The notes: generated by a model not told the origin, from the sequence alone. Shown: positions 19,298-31,718, counted from the stretch's first letter. The stretch: DNA of 64,000 nt from Cylindrotheca closterium (GCA_933822405.4 CAKOGP040002313.1:257118-321117); one strand, 5' to 3'. Translations and numbers: made by a program.

Positions 19298-21091
19298 CTA
19301 TTCCTTCACCTCTGGGTGCTGTTGGTTGAAGTCATTGATCACTTGCATGATTAACTGACTTTGCGTGGCCTCCTTTTGACCCTCAACAGCTCGTTTGTTT
19401 CCGCTGGAAGATGTTTCTCCTCCCGAAGGTTTCGCCGCTATCGGTGGTTTGGTTGTAGGCGCTGATTCAGTGGGTGTTGTCTTTGGCTTGACAGGAGGCG
19501 TTGCATGCTTGACTTTGGCACCAACAGAGGTTGTTTTCTGGTCGCTTTGCTCGGAAGTGGGTTGTGTTGTAGTCGATTTTTTCTTGGCATTTCCATTGGT
19601 ACCAGAAGGACTTGGTTTCGGTACAGGACCAGGCACAGTGGAGCTTGACTTTGTGTTGTTGATGCTGTCAGCTGGCATGGCCAAAGCTGGATTGGCAGGG
19701 TTGCTCACGTTAAGTTTGACAAGATTGTTTAGTTGTGGGCTGCTGGCAATGTTTTCTCGCATTTTTTCGGTTGGCTTCCTCGATCGTGGAGACATTCTTC
19801 TCCCGGAAGGAGACAATGTTGGCACATTGGGCACACTCGAAGCGTTGCCGGGGAGTGTTTTTACAGTTGCAGTTGTTTTAGGCGTCGTTGGAGCCACATC
19901 AGTTGGAGGTACACCATTGGGGGTGGGTTTCGGGGCAGCTCCTGCCGTGTTCGTTTCTTCTTTTCCTACATTACTGCCAGTATCATTCGTTGCGGGTTTG
20001 GCTTTGGGTGGAGGTTTTTTTCGCTGATCCAATGGTTCGTTTGCTTCCATCCGTCTTCGCAGCTCCTTAAAGGCTGGCAAATCAAAGTATCCAAGATTAG
20101 TCTTCGGGTCCTTATACCTTGCTCGCTTTCCAGTAACGACACAGAATGTTTTCTTTGGCTTCTTCAATACCACCTTTTTTCGCGTGAATAGTTCAGGAAC
20201 CGCGTCCATGTTCGGGTATGTCAATGTCTTCAGAGAGCCTCTCTTGGAATGATACTTTTCGACTACTGGCCCCTTCTTCTTTTCCCTCAATGCCATGGCC
20301 GCCCTATCGCTATCTTCAATGTCTTTGGTTCGTTTTCGTTCCAACAGCCATCGCTTATTCTCTGGCTCCGTCTTGTGGACTGCTTCTAATAGCATTTCTT
20401 CTTGTGTGTACCGACGCTTGCCACTCCTTTTGCTGCCACCAGTGCCAGTGCCAGTGCCCGTCTTGGTTGCTTTTTTCGCCGATGTCTGGGATTCTTCCGA
20501 AGCTTTGGCGGTGCTCTCCCTTAATCGCTTGTTAGTGGTTGCGGATCGTTTCGTTCGCGTCGAGGCCATGGTGATTCGTTTGGCTGCCTTTTTGGGCGAT
20601 GGCTTTTTGGGTGGCGGAGGTGTGGTAGCTGCTGTTGATGGAAGAGGAGCTCCTACTGGCGTCGGAAGTGGTGCACCACCGCCCTTGGAGCCAGGGAAAT
20701 TCAAGACAATACCAGCATTCATACCATCCCCCACTACTCGTTTCCCTTTTCCTTTGGTTATTCCCCGATTGGTGGGTGCTTCCATGTATCCTTTGCCCTT
20801 GGATTTACTTCGCTCTTGCCGTTTCAATTCTTGTTCTTCCTCTTGTCCTGCAGCCTTTTCTTCCTCTTCACGATCTGATTCACTCTCGTCAAAGTCCGAG
20901 TCAAACTCGTCCTTTTTGGCGGCCGACTCCTCATCGGAATCACGAAAGGATTCATTGCCACTATCATCTCCATCATCCGCCCATGTATCGTGTCCCCAGA
21001 AGGTATCGTCTTCCTCTTGGGCCTTGCCAACCAGGCTGGACATGCGCTTTCCAGCTGTTTTTCGCTTGCCGCGCTGTGTGATTGCCGCCAT
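19298..21091 (-). CDS. VPS72: YL1 nuclear protein, SWR1/SRCAP complex subunit (VPS72/Swc2)
   Basis: The 597-residue product begins RGKRKTAGKRMSSLVGKAQEE and continues EDDTFWGHDTWADD and DEFDSDFDESESD, the acidic H2A.Z-H2B-binding layout of YL1. A basic middle with ITMASTRTKRSATTNKRLRE fits the YL1 family. Near residue 340, KKTFCVVTGKRARYKDPKTN then LGYFDLPAFKELRR is the YL1_C domain that contacts the SWR1 ATPase core. The YL1_C domain usually lies near the C-terminus, but here about 220 low-complexity Pro/Thr/Lys residues follow it. Role: exchange of H2A for H2A.Z in nucleosomes. The gene shares a divergent 575-bp region with MOT1. Confidence 0.88.
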   Translation of the reverse strand: MAAITQRGKRKTAGKRMSSLVGKAQEEDDTFWGHDTWADDGDDSGNESFRDSDEESAAKKDEFDSDFDESESDREEEEKAAGQEEEQELKRQERSKSKGKGYMEAPTNRGITKGKGKRVVGDGMNAGIVLNFPGSKGGGAPLPTPVGAPLPSTAATTPPPPKKPSPKKAAKRITMASTRTKRSATTNKRLRESTAKASEESQTSAKKATKTGTGTGTGGSKRSGKRRYTQEEMLLEAVHKTEPENKRWLLERKRTKDIEDSDRAAMALREKKKGPVVEKYHSKRGSLKTLTYPNMDAVPELFTRKKVVLKKPKKTFCVVTGKRARYKDPKTNLGYFDLPAFKELRRRMEANEPLDQRKKPPPKAKPATNDTGSNVGKEETNTAGAAPKPTPNGVPPTDVAPTTPKTTATVKTLPGNASSVPNVPTLSPSGRRMSPRSRKPTEKMRENIASSPQLNNLVKLNVSNPANPALAMPADSINNTKSSSTVPGPVPKPSPSGTNGNAKKKSTTTQPTSEQSDQKTTSVGAKVKHATPPVKPKTTPTESAPTTKPPIAAKPSGGETSSSGNKRAVEGQKEATQSQLIMQVINDFNQQHPEVKE

Positions 21092-21666
21092 GATTGGTTT
21101 GTTATTTTGTGAATTATTTTGGTGACGATGATTGTAGTGAGGAGGAGAGTCTGATTGATTACTTGATTGATTAATTGATTGATTGGTACCACCGTGGGGA
21201 AAATCGTTCGTCTACTTCTTTTGCTCTCCTTGTGTATCTCCAAGTGGATATGTCGCTCGTATTTGGGTGTCAGATTTAGTTGTTGCTGCTTATATTGTGT
21301 AGAAGCTATTGGATTGCATTGTCTTGGGCTTCAGTTGGCGTTTGGCGTTTGGCGTTTTGAACCTTTCCAGTTTGTGGGCAAGACGTCGTCATCTTTCGAG
21401 GTCGACAAATATGCATGGCGCGCCGCGTACAAATTGGTACAACAACGTCTGTCAGTAACCCGTAGCACTCCATCTTCTGACTTTTGACAACAAAGAAAAA
21501 AAATTGAAAATGAAACCAAGATCTTCCTTCCCATAAAGATTGCTTTCATCGTCGTTTTTGTTTCGATTCTTGGCATTCGGCTTCTGCTGTTCTTCACATC
21601 TAGTATAGCATCACTGCACACACAATGGTCTAGTGTCCGATAAGTTCTTTTTTGTCATAATCCAGC
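21092..21666. other. Divergent promoter region between YL1 and MOT1, 575 bp
   Basis: This holds both promoters. A GATT/TTGA-rich microsatellite (21153-21186) ends in a GGTACC. Near 21334 a short direct repeat of GGCGTTT occurs. No gene is seen. Confidence 0.55.
21153..21186. repeat. (TTGA)n-like tetranucleotide repeat
   Basis: Interrupted GATT/TTGA units span about 34 bp, 60 bp upstream of the YL1 start. Confidence 0.8.
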
Positions 21667-24600
21667 ATGAAGACTCGAAAATCACTGTCCCAGTCCAACA
21701 AGAAGCGTCCACGTCCAGAATGGAACAACAATGCATCTATGACTCCCGTCATTGAAGAATTGGATGGCACCAGTAAAAAGGCAGCAATAGATAATGCAAC
21801 AAAAGAGGAAGAAATGGATGATCAAGATGTTGTCATTTCTCCTCATACTCTGAGACTATTGAAACTCGTTCAGGAAGGATCGAGCGAACATGCCAGAGTG
21901 GCAGCGTCCCACCTGCAAGTGGTAACGGCTTTGGCTTGCCCGCTAGTCTTGTGGGAAATTTTGGGCCGATTGCAATTCTTTTTGCTGTCGCCCGATTGGC
22001 GGACTCGTCACAATGCAAGTTTGGCCATGGAAGGAGTGGCCCAACACTTGCCAATTAAGGATCAACAACGATTTTTGCAGGATTGTTTGAGTGACACCAT
22101 GGACCAGAACAATGATTCCACCAAATCAAACGACAATGCCGACAAGAACAACTTCAAGAAGAATAGCGACAATCTCTGGCTGAGTCTATCCGACTTGAAA
22201 CAGGGAAAAATGCAAACCATTCTAGAGCAAGGAAGACATCTAATGTCCACTTCTGAAAAACTGTATGAAGAAGAAGAAAACGACGAAGAATTGCAAGAAT
22301 TGGATGCCAATCAAGAACTCTATCAAGATTATTGTGAGCGCCGAATTCAATTGCAACGACGACTGTTGGCGTCTAGACTGGGCCTTGGAAGGATGGTGGA
22401 TCAAGTGGGTACCACCAAGGATTTGGACATTGTTATGCGTGACCTCATTCCATCGGCAGAACCAAAGTCAGACGACAAAATCAAACTACGTAGAGTCGCC
22501 TCATCCAAAAAGAAGAAAACAACTGATCCATCCATTCGTGCCATTCTGGTCATGGAGATTCGACAACAGCAAACAGATCAAGATGAGAAGGTTTCTCATA
22601 AGAACGCACAAACACTATTGGCAACCGAGTTGATATATCGCATGTTTGATTCGTCCTGGTACATTCGACATGGAGCCTTGATTGGAATATTGGCACTGGT
22701 GCGCGCATGGAAGAGAAGACAGCTCCATAATCAAGACAAGAACACTTCCAATGATTGCTTTGGTAGTTGGCCACAGGACATTTTGTCAAGGTGTTTGTGC
22801 ATCTTGGCATTGGATCGGTTTGAAGATTTCTCTGGAGCTACCAATTCCGAACTCTCGGGTGGGACGGTAGCGGCTGTAAGGGAAATGGCAGGACAAGTGG
22901 GATCGGTCATGCTTTCCATGGCGCCATTAAAGATTCAATCCGAAACACTCGCGATTACTTTGAAATTGGTCAAGGCTGAGGATTGGGAAGTTCGACATGG
23001 GGCTCTACTGCTTCTCAAGTATGCTATTGTCTTGCGTTCTAAGGCATTGCACTTGGATCAGTGGTGGTCCAAAGAATTGTTACCAAAGTCAATGCTAGTT
23101 GCGACTGCCAGCCTGGAAGATAGCTGCGACGATGTTCAAGCGGTTGCTGCAATGATAATCAGCCACTTGCTTGGACTCGACAAGCAAACAACAAGACAGA
23201 CCGACATTGACATCCAGCCGATTGTCCGCCCACTGTGGAACACAATTCAAAATGTTCGACTAATATCCCCTTGCATCAAAGATATGGTTGTTTTGCTATC
23301 GACCATTCTAGAACAAAATTGTGCAGTCGTTTTGGAAGAGATATCCAACGGTTTGGGGGAAACCTTATGGGACAGTTTTCAAAGAATTTTGGAGCGATTG
23401 AGTGCGCTGCTGACTTGCGAGTCCCTGTCTGTGAAAGTTTGTGTCATGCAATCCACTGGAATAATTGTTGGCCAAATTGTCGACGCTGCCGAAAACGCTT
23501 CAAATTCAGCAACGATTGAGTATTCCAGAAACTCGATGAATGCTTGCTACTGTCGCATGATTGAGCAAGTCTTTGACCTTTATCGCCGTATGACTCTGAT
23601 TCATGACCCAGACAGTTTTGCTGAAAACAAGAAGCTTGAGGTTGCTTGCAGTAATCTCTGGTCATTGCTAGTGGATGCATCAGCCGTGATTTTGAGGGAA
23701 GCTTCAGATCATCGTCGGCAGATGCAAAAGTATCTCGTTCTGCAATATTTTGGACTGCAGGATAGGGACAAGGCTCGGTCTGGGAAGGACATGGCTTGCT
23801 ACAATGCATTTCGGGGACGACGATTGCAAATGCAGGTGAAACTGTCACATGTAATTGCGGGATTCTATCATAGCACCTCGTCCATGGCACAACAAAACAG
23901 CAAGTCGCAAAACTTGGATGTGCTAGAATTCTGTCTCCTTGCAGCTTTGGCATCGCCAAAGATTACGGAATTTGAATCGGCGTGCTTTTTGTATCATGCT
24001 TTATTCTCTCGGAGAGACGTAAACAGTCCTGCTATGGAATCGACAAAGATGAAGTGTGGAGAACTATTAAAAGGTCACCTAGCTACCACTCCCCTCTGTA
24101 TGACGGTCTCGAGAGCAAGAACTCTGCAACACAACCCGCAGCATGTGAATGTTTTGCATAGCGCATTCGTCAGTGGTATCGAACTGGTGGAAAAGCAGCA
24201 AAGTAGTAGTGATGCCGCCGTGGGCGCAGTTTCAAGGATTTGGAAGAATACATTGGAAGCGCAATCATTGGAATCCAAGGAGGAAGAATGCACAACTGCA
24301 GATTCCATGCGACTTGCAGTGTCTACTACCGGTGCCGTTGTCGCAGGTGGTATCAAGTACCTCCCTCAAAAGCTATCGCCATTGATTCGATCGCTAATGA
24401 CAAGTATTCAGAACGAAAGCAATGAATCGTGTCAAGATGCGACATGCTCCTACATGGTAGCAACCCTACGACTCCTGTCCATTGATGTTCCCACTGAACG
24501 ACAAGAAGCTTTCGGCAGAACCTCCGAGAAAATTGTGGTGAACTTGTGTAATTTGGTGACAAAGCAAAAAAAGCCAGGTTGTGACGCTGCTTCCAAAGTT

Positions 24601-27350
24601 ATCGGTCTCCTCATCGAAAGCGTACCAAAAGATGATGCTCTTTTCTTACTCAAGCCAATGTGGAAAACATTGCTGCATTTTCGCAATTCTTCGATCGACA
24701 ATCCACAAGAAAACCGAAGATCTCTAGCATTGCTCCAGGCTATTTGCACTGGTTTGAAGGGAAGAGACGACATGACTGTGTACATCATTCAAGAGTACAG
24801 TAACGCCCTCTCATTGCTGGGATGTGCAGAAGGCGACTTCGGCGTACATGCAACAGCTTCTGAGCTGATCAAGGTGTTGTGCAAACTGAACGCGACGTTG
24901 ACCTTAAAATTTGCACTTCCTCATATTGTAACTGTTATGAAGAACCCAGCAAATAATAAAGGGCGCATTCGGGCTTGTGAACTCTTGGGTGACTTAGTCA
25001 ACGTCTGTTCGGTGGAAATCTGTCCATTTGTGCGCTCCCTGCTCCCAATTGTCATGGCAAGAATGACAGATTCGGAGGAAGCTTGCGCACGGATTGCAGC
25101 TAGCATTTTTGCGTTGCTGGTTCGGGTCGCTCCTGTTGTAGATGAAAATACGTCTCTTTCCATTCGGGGACACGAAATCGACCCAACCGCGCAGCAAACA
25201 ATAAATCACCTGATACACGGGCAGGCTTTGCCTCCTTGCAAACTTCATCCAAAGATTGCGGTGTCACTGAAGCAAACCAAAACAATCTTGCGAAACTATC
25301 AGCTTGAAGGGATATCATGGCTTCGATTTTTGCAGAAGGTGAATCTCAATGGGGCATTGTGTGATTCCATGGGCCTCGGCAAGACGTTGCAAGCACTTGT
25401 TAGTGTGGCTCTCTCGCATCTCGATGCGGAATCGGGCGAGCGACCAAAGTCGTTGATTGTGTGTCCTTCGAGTGTTGTCGGCCATTGGGTTGGTGAAATC
25501 GGCCGCTTTTTTCCAGCCCAAGATTGGTTCAAACCTCTAGCTCTACATGGAATCGAAGGCAAACGGAAGGCCCTATTTCGTGAAGAGTTTAGCGCTTGCG
25601 ATATCATCATAACAAGCTATTCTGTTCTACGACGAGGCATTGAAATGCTGGAGATGACGAGATGGAATCATTGTGTCCTAGACGAAGGACATCTGTTGAA
25701 GAATCCAAAGACATGTAAGTCACCAACATGCGCCAAAGAGCTTCTAATGGCCATAATATGATAGTCTCACTTTTTACTTCTTTGGTTTGATGATGAAAGT
25801 GACATCACGGGCATCGCGGCGATTGAAGTCGGACCATAAGCTCATCCTCACCGGCACACCTGTTCAAAACAAAGTGTTTGAGGTTTGGTCGACGTTTGAC
25901 TTTCTCATGCCCAACTTTTTGGGCACTTCGTCCTCCTTTTCCAAAGAGTTTGCAAAACCCATTACCAAGGGTCAAGGCATTGGAGCTTCCGCAACAGATG
26001 TCGCAACTAGTATGGATACGCTGAAACTTTTGCACCAGCAAGTTCTTCCATTTATTCTTCGCCGAGAAAAGGACCAAGTACTCCAAGAGTTGCCCCCAAA
26101 AACCATCACAACCATCAAGTGCGAAATGTCGCCAACTCAGAGTCGAATGTACGAGAATTTCTGCTCTGGTGCTTCTGCCAAGAAATCAATGGAAGAGTTG
26201 CAGCGTGCAATCGATTCGATGAAAAAGTCCAATGACCCTCTCAGCGCTTCGAATCTTGGATCAGATGTGTTGAAATCATTCCTTTATCTTCGACTGCTTT
26301 GTACATATCCTTCCCTCGTAGATTCTGACTCTGTTCAGTGGATGGCAACCAAACAGGACCGACCAGAACTATCGGGAAAACTGCAAGCACTGAGTGACCT
26401 GTTGCGAGATGCTGGAATACAGAGCCAGATGGACAAGCTGACTGCTGCAGACAACGATACCTCTCTACTCTACTGCGACGAGGAAGGCAGTGATGACCTG
26501 GAAGATCTTGACGTCGAGAGCATGCTTGAACCCGAGGCTTTGGACTCGAGACAGGTGAATTTGACGACATCAGGCAAAAGATCAAAGTGCCTCATCTTTG
26601 CGCAGTTCACAAGAAGCTTGGATGTAGTCGAAAAGCTTCTATTGAAACGGAATATGGGGTCTGATGTGGGATATGTACGCCTAGACGGCCGCGTTCCACA
26701 AGAGAAGAGGTCAACCATCGTTGATCACTTTAATCAGGATGATGAAATTCGGATAATGCTACTCACCACCCGCATTGGTGGGCTTGGACTGAACTTGACA
26801 GGTGAGAATTGAATGGTTGGACAATTTCAGCTTTGCCACAGCGACCTTCCTAACATCCTGTTTTGCTGCCATCAACAGGAGCTGACACTGTTATTTTTCT
26901 TGAGCATGACTGGAATCCACATGCCGAGTAAGTTTAGTGATTTTTCGAGTGGCTTACTGCTGCTGTTGTAGTACCAACGAGATGCTCACTTTGCCTGATT
27001 CATTCCTACTCAAATACAGCCTCCAAGCAATGGATAGAGCACATCGAATCGGCCAAAAGAAGCACGTGAATGTATATAGCCTCGTGACTGCAGACTCGAT
27101 AGAAGAGAATATTATGAAGCTTCATCAAGTCAAGCTTGCTATGAGTGCAGCCATTGTCAATACAGATAACTCAACACTCTTCAGCATGGGCACTGATCGA
27201 CTTTTGGATATCTTCCGATTCCGAAGTGAAGCTGGAAGCAAAGAAAACTCGGAGGATCTTTCGAAAACATTGAATGCTTTGGTCGATCGCTATGAAGAAG
27301 AGTACAAAGACCTTTCAGAGAGGGACTTTGTGACTGGGTTCATCTCATAA
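21667..27350 (+). CDS. MOT1: TBP-associated Swi2/Snf2 ATPase MOT1/BTAF1, four exons
   Basis: Exons are 21667-25714, 25800-26801, 26879-26927 and 27020-27350. The introns (85, 77 and 92 bp, GT-AG) keep phase, giving 1809 residues. The N-terminal two-thirds is a HEAT-repeat solenoid that in MOT1 grips TBP; TRHNASLAMEGVAQHLP and WEVRHGALLLLKYAI are clear repeats. An acidic, charged insertion lies at about 140-240. The ATPase has DSMGLGKT (Walker A, Ser where MOT1 often has Asp), DEGH (the MOT1-type box II), LTGTPVQN, FLGTSSSFSKEFAKPI and RIGGLGLNLTGADTVIF. It ends with QAMDRAHRIGQK and the MOT1-typical SMGTDRLLDIF. The enzyme removes TBP from DNA using ATP. Exon 3 is only 49 bp. Confidence 0.95.
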
Positions 27351-27601
27351 TGAAATACAAAGAAGAACTAAACTAGTCGATGTTTGCCTTTCCGCCGCCC
27401 GTATCTTACTAAAATGAAAACGTTGGAACAACCATGCACGTGGTGGTTGAACCAAGGAAAGGCTGAACCCGGGGCTACAAGTACTTCAAACACGTAGAAA
27501 CCTACTAGGAAACTCCAATTTCCACATCGTGCAGCACGAAACTGCTTGGAAAACATTATCTACAATCAATCGTACAAACGTAATAATTCAAATTGTAAAC
27601 A
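27351..27601. other. Intergenic, 251 bp
   Basis: This separates the MOT1 stop from the PNUTS-like start on the same strand. I see nothing beyond a presumed terminator and promoter. Confidence 0.5.
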
Positions 27602-30600
27602 ATGAGTGTAGTGGAACTTGCACGAACGAGCGGCAAGATCCCTCCTTCACTGCTTCAGCAGGCCTCGGATGATAGTGCATTCGAGACTGCTGTTGCAGCA
27701 ATTCAAGATCCTAGCGGTAAGTTTTGTTTCGAGAACAGGTTATTGATCATCGCAAACGGCAATCAAACTAACGTCTTCTTTTTTCCCCTTTGGCTATGCA
27801 GAACTCGCACTTTCCTCCGAGGCAAAACTTTCTGATTTCGAGTCATTGATGCAGGTAGGTTGAGAATTTGATTGGGAACATCGAGATGAATGACAAGCAA
27901 GCTGTTTGGAGACTACTTCAGGCCTGGTGCTCCGCCTACGGATGAATATGAAGAACCAATTGGTACATGACGACTACGCACTACAGGATTTCTTGCGTGA
28001 CACACTTCGGTCATTCGCATACACGACGCCTTTGTTGGCTATGTCATTACTTTATCCTGGATTATCTCTCGAATGAACCAAATTTTGAGATTGATGATCG
28101 CTTTGAAACAAGACTTCGGTCTCAAAGCCGTGATAAGCGATTGTCTTGATTGATGGAATACTGTCTGTGCTTTACAACTGAGTTGCTACAGCACATCAGC
28201 TTTAAAGTCCCTACTGTTGTTGGAGCTTCCCTCATTAGCTGTAATCGCAATACTGTACGTACTCGATATGATTCGATGCAACAATACATGGAGAATCCCT
28301 AGTTCTTTGTACACCGCACAGCAATTTTAATCTTGCAGGAACAAATACGGCGCTTCAGGAGCTTAGTTGTCTTCGATTAGCTGCGTGCTGTGGAAGATAT
28401 CTTGATTTAAGTTACCAACCCAGGGTACACTACCGATTCATTCATCGTGGAAACAAAAACAGTTAGCCTTTGCCGATAGCACTAAATTGCTGATCCAACA
28501 CTGTTAGGGAATCACGCTCCTGCAAAGTGTATTTCATGCTTCTTTCAGATTGCGCACCGATTTCAATATGGTCGTCTGCACCTGAAACTAGAACAAAACA
28601 GTCAACAATATATCGGGCCGAGGTCTGTTGATATGGCCGTAGTACCTCTGCTTCCATCATGGAAACAACACCAGTTAGGCTTAGACGATAGTTCTAGACC
28701 ACTGATCGGGCATTGTCATGGAATCATGCTCCGGCAGATTGTATTCTATGCTTCTGCCCGTGTGTACATGATGCCGCTGTGGATTTCTATGACTAGAACA
28801 ACACAGTCAACAAGTAATGGCCAACGATCGGTTGAGATGACCGTAGTACCATGTTCTTCACGGTAGACAATTTCATGCTTCAGCCTAGGCACAAACGATA
28901 GAGGGACCATCCAGCAAATTTGTTCACTTTCACACGTTGAGAGTAATGCTCGGGGCTTGACGTACGCCGAAATGTAGACCTTCATCCCAAGGAAGCTTGC
29001 GCTGTTTTATTGTCGTTCAAACCGGTGGTTTTTGAAGCGTACTGTGTCTCTCGTTACCCTAACCATATCATGCCTCTCTGACTTCTTTGCGATTCCTTTG
29101 TTTCTTGTAACAGATGGCTACGAATACTGCTCCCGTTACAGGTGATAGGAGCACAGTACTCTCTTATCGTCGATGCATTATACTTGCAATCATTGGATCA
29201 ACCCCAACTAGTAGCCCTGTGCTGTCTCAGATTTTGGAACAGGGCTTCTTGAAAACTACAAGAAAATGGTTAGACGATCTTCTCAACAAGTCCGTCGGTA
29301 AGTCTCGTTCTGTGAACAATCTCAAACTTGAAATAGTGGACTGTCTTCCAACACCCAATTCGATATTTGCTTCATTATAGGTGGCGTCGATCTACTCCTA
29401 CATATGCTAACAAATATTACAAACCTTCCCGTTACAAAGTCAGTAGTCAAGGACTCTGGAATGGGTAAAGCTATTGGATCCTTAGATAAACATAAAATTT
29501 ATGCCGGAACACTGAACGAGGACCCCATTAAGCAGCGAACTAAATTACTCAAAGAAGCTTGGAACAAATCTGTAAAGGCACGAAAGGAAGCAAAACCAGC
29601 CACCGTTGGAACTAAGCGCGAAGTTGCTGCTCCGACCAGTGAGCCTATCAAAAAGAAAGCTAAGACAGAGAGCTCGTTTTCTAGTTTGCTGAAAAAGGTC
29701 AATCCAAAAACTCTTCCAAAAGTAGCTGCCGCAATTGAAAAAGCCGCATCAAAATCTGAATCGCAAGAAGGACAAATAGCAGGAAGTGCAAGCAAAAGTA
29801 AGCGGTGTTTTGTTCGCATAGCCTTCTCCTGCGAAGCGCCTTTAGCTGACCTTCTTTTTTCGTCTTGCAGTTCTATCGTCGATTGCTGGGCCAAACAATA
29901 AGAAGATGAAGCGAGTGAAATGGTCCGATCACTTTGGGGGTAACATAATCGCATATTTAGATGGTAGTACTGTTGAAGTGAAAATTGAAGGTGCGGAGCC
30001 ATCGGACATGTCTGATCGTCGCAAACGTGACCGTCTACGCGAAAAGGAATTGTTGGCAAAAGCAAAGTAAGTGTAGGACATTGCCTTGATTCTGGTATGG
30101 CATCCTCCGACATCGAGCTCACTTTTTGATTTTCAGGCGATCGAAACTCATGGATGACGATGATGATGACATGCCGATGACAACGGCCAGTAGTTTACCA
30201 ACAATCAAAACAACGATTGATTGGCACGCTCCGGCTTTGTTGCCAGCTTTGGATGATGTAGTTCCTCCGCAAGTGAACTCGCTTGAAATTGCAACTCAGT
30301 CTACTAGGATTGCTAGCGCTGCGGCTGCGACATACTTTGAAGGATCCGTTCCCAGCAATCCCGCTCCACTTAGTGATGTAGAACAGGCGCTTGATATGGC
30401 ATCTCAGACTTCAGCTGTTCTACAGCCCATTCCTTTCTTTCCACCGCAAGCTCCTGTACCGGAACCGGCGCCAGCGCCTGTCCCACAACATACTTCTTAT
30501 GCTCCTCCTCCCCCAGCAAGCCTTCCACCACCAAGCAGTATGGGTATGCCTCCTCAATTAAATCAATCCTCAGCTGTTGCAACTCCCGAAGTTGTTCAGT

Positions 30601-31718
30601 CTCTTGGATTACCAATGTTCCTCGTCGGACAAAACGTTCAAGCGCTGGAAACCCTGGCAAGGAATCCCACCTTGCTTGGCACCTTCGTCGATGGAAACGG
30701 GATGTATGACCAAACACGAATCACCAGTCTTGTGCAAACATTGACACAAAATATTGCCCCTACGCCGCCGCAAGGAGGAATTGCTGGAGGTTATCAGCAA
30801 CCAACTCCGTCGTCTAGCTACGGATCGGGGATGCAGCAGCAGTATGGTAGCTCATCTGGTGGGGGTGCGTACGGACCCACTTCCGGTGGGTATGGACAAA
30901 GCCAACCAATACAAAGCCAGTACGGTGGATCCAGTTCTTGGCAACAAGGCGGTGCTCCAAGGACTGGCGGCGGCTACCAAGCCCGAACCAGCACAGAAGG
31001 AAATCTGCATTTGAGCGGTTACGGTCCTTCGACAACGGAGGCAGAAATCATTGCCTTGTTCTCCCAGTACGTTCAAGTTGACGAAGTCGTAATGAAGGGA
31101 ACTTTCTGTTTTGTAAACACGAGCAATCCAGAGGGCGCGAAAATGGCCCGCGAATCGTTAACTGGAGCTCTACTGGGCGGTTCACCCGTCCGCATTAACA
31201 TGGCTCAAAGAAAGAATCGTGATAGTGCACCTTCAGGTGGAAATGGCAGTGCTTCCGCCTATGGCAATGCTGGCATGAATGGAATGAGCAATATGGGGAT
31301 GTATGGGCAGGCCGGCAGTGTACCCGGTGTTCCTTCGATGCAAACTCCAGCCCCCATGGCTCAAGGCGAGAATGTCCGAGATGATCGTGGGAACCCAGCA
31401 ACAAAGAATTTGTTCGTTGCTGGTTACGGTGCTGGCACTTCGGAGCTCCAAATTCGGGAGACTTTTGGTCAATATTGTACCATTATTGGGATCATTATGA
31501 AAGGGTCATTTAGTTTTGTAAACACATCTGATCGTATGGCTGCAATTCAAACTCGTCAAGCGTTGTCCGGGACAATGCTGAATGGCGGAGTACTGAGAAT
31601 TAACTTTGCCAAGGAGACTGGCCGTCTTGGAACTAGTTTTGACTTGACCTACGGTGGTACAGTAAAACCACCCGGTGGTGGCGGTGGTCCTCCCTCTCAC
31701 TACGGTAGACCATACTAG
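27602..31718 (+). CDS. PNUTS-like protein: TFIIS-N domain, PP1-docking motif, two RRMs; six exons
   Basis: Exons are 27602-27716, 27802-27854, 29114-29297, 29381-29797, 29871-30066 and 30137-31718. All introns are GT-AG with matching phases, giving 848 residues. Residues about 40-170 form a TFIIS N-terminal (LW/TND) helical bundle like that of PNUTS/PPP1R10: KLSDFESLMQ, SYRRCIILAIIGSTP, RKWLDDLLNK, VGGVDLLLHMLTNITNLPVT. At 271-274, KRVKWSD is a PP1-docking RVx[FW] motif in the same relative place as in PNUTS. A Pro/Gln/Gly-rich region follows. Two short RRMs (31000-31206 and 31402-31614) have near-identical KGTFCFVNTS and KGSFSFVNTS RNP1 strands. The likely role is coupling PP1 to transcription or 3'-end processing, with its own RNA contact. 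Intron 2 is 1259 bp, far larger than any other here. Confidence 0.8.
28444..28860. repeat. Two diverged tandem copies of a ~205-bp unit inside an intron
   Basis: Matching landmarks recur 204-205 bp apart: CTAGAACAAAACAGTCAACAA at 28588 against CTAGAACAACACAGTCAACAA at 28793, and CCGTAGTACC at 28637 against 28841. The GGAAACAA...CAGTTAG and ATGCTCC...TTCTATGCTTCT stretches also pair. A weaker third copy may follow up to about 28950. The array lies in intron 2 of the PNUTS-like gene. Confidence 0.75.

Noticed and set aside
19395..21125. Long plus-strand open frames opposite YL1
   Set aside because: They are the complement of the low-complexity Pro/Thr/Lys YL1 coding sequence and show no domain; YL1 has clear family motifs.
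28463..28985. Two minus-strand frames inside the long PNUTS-like intron
   Set aside because: They overlap the 205-bp tandem repeat, whose period is not a multiple of three, and share no family; best explained as chance frames in repeated DNA.
29114..31718. A separate gene starting at the ATG at 29114
   Set aside because: This ATG directly follows a good acceptor, phases match exon 2, and exons 1-2 supply the first helix of the TFIIS-N domain.
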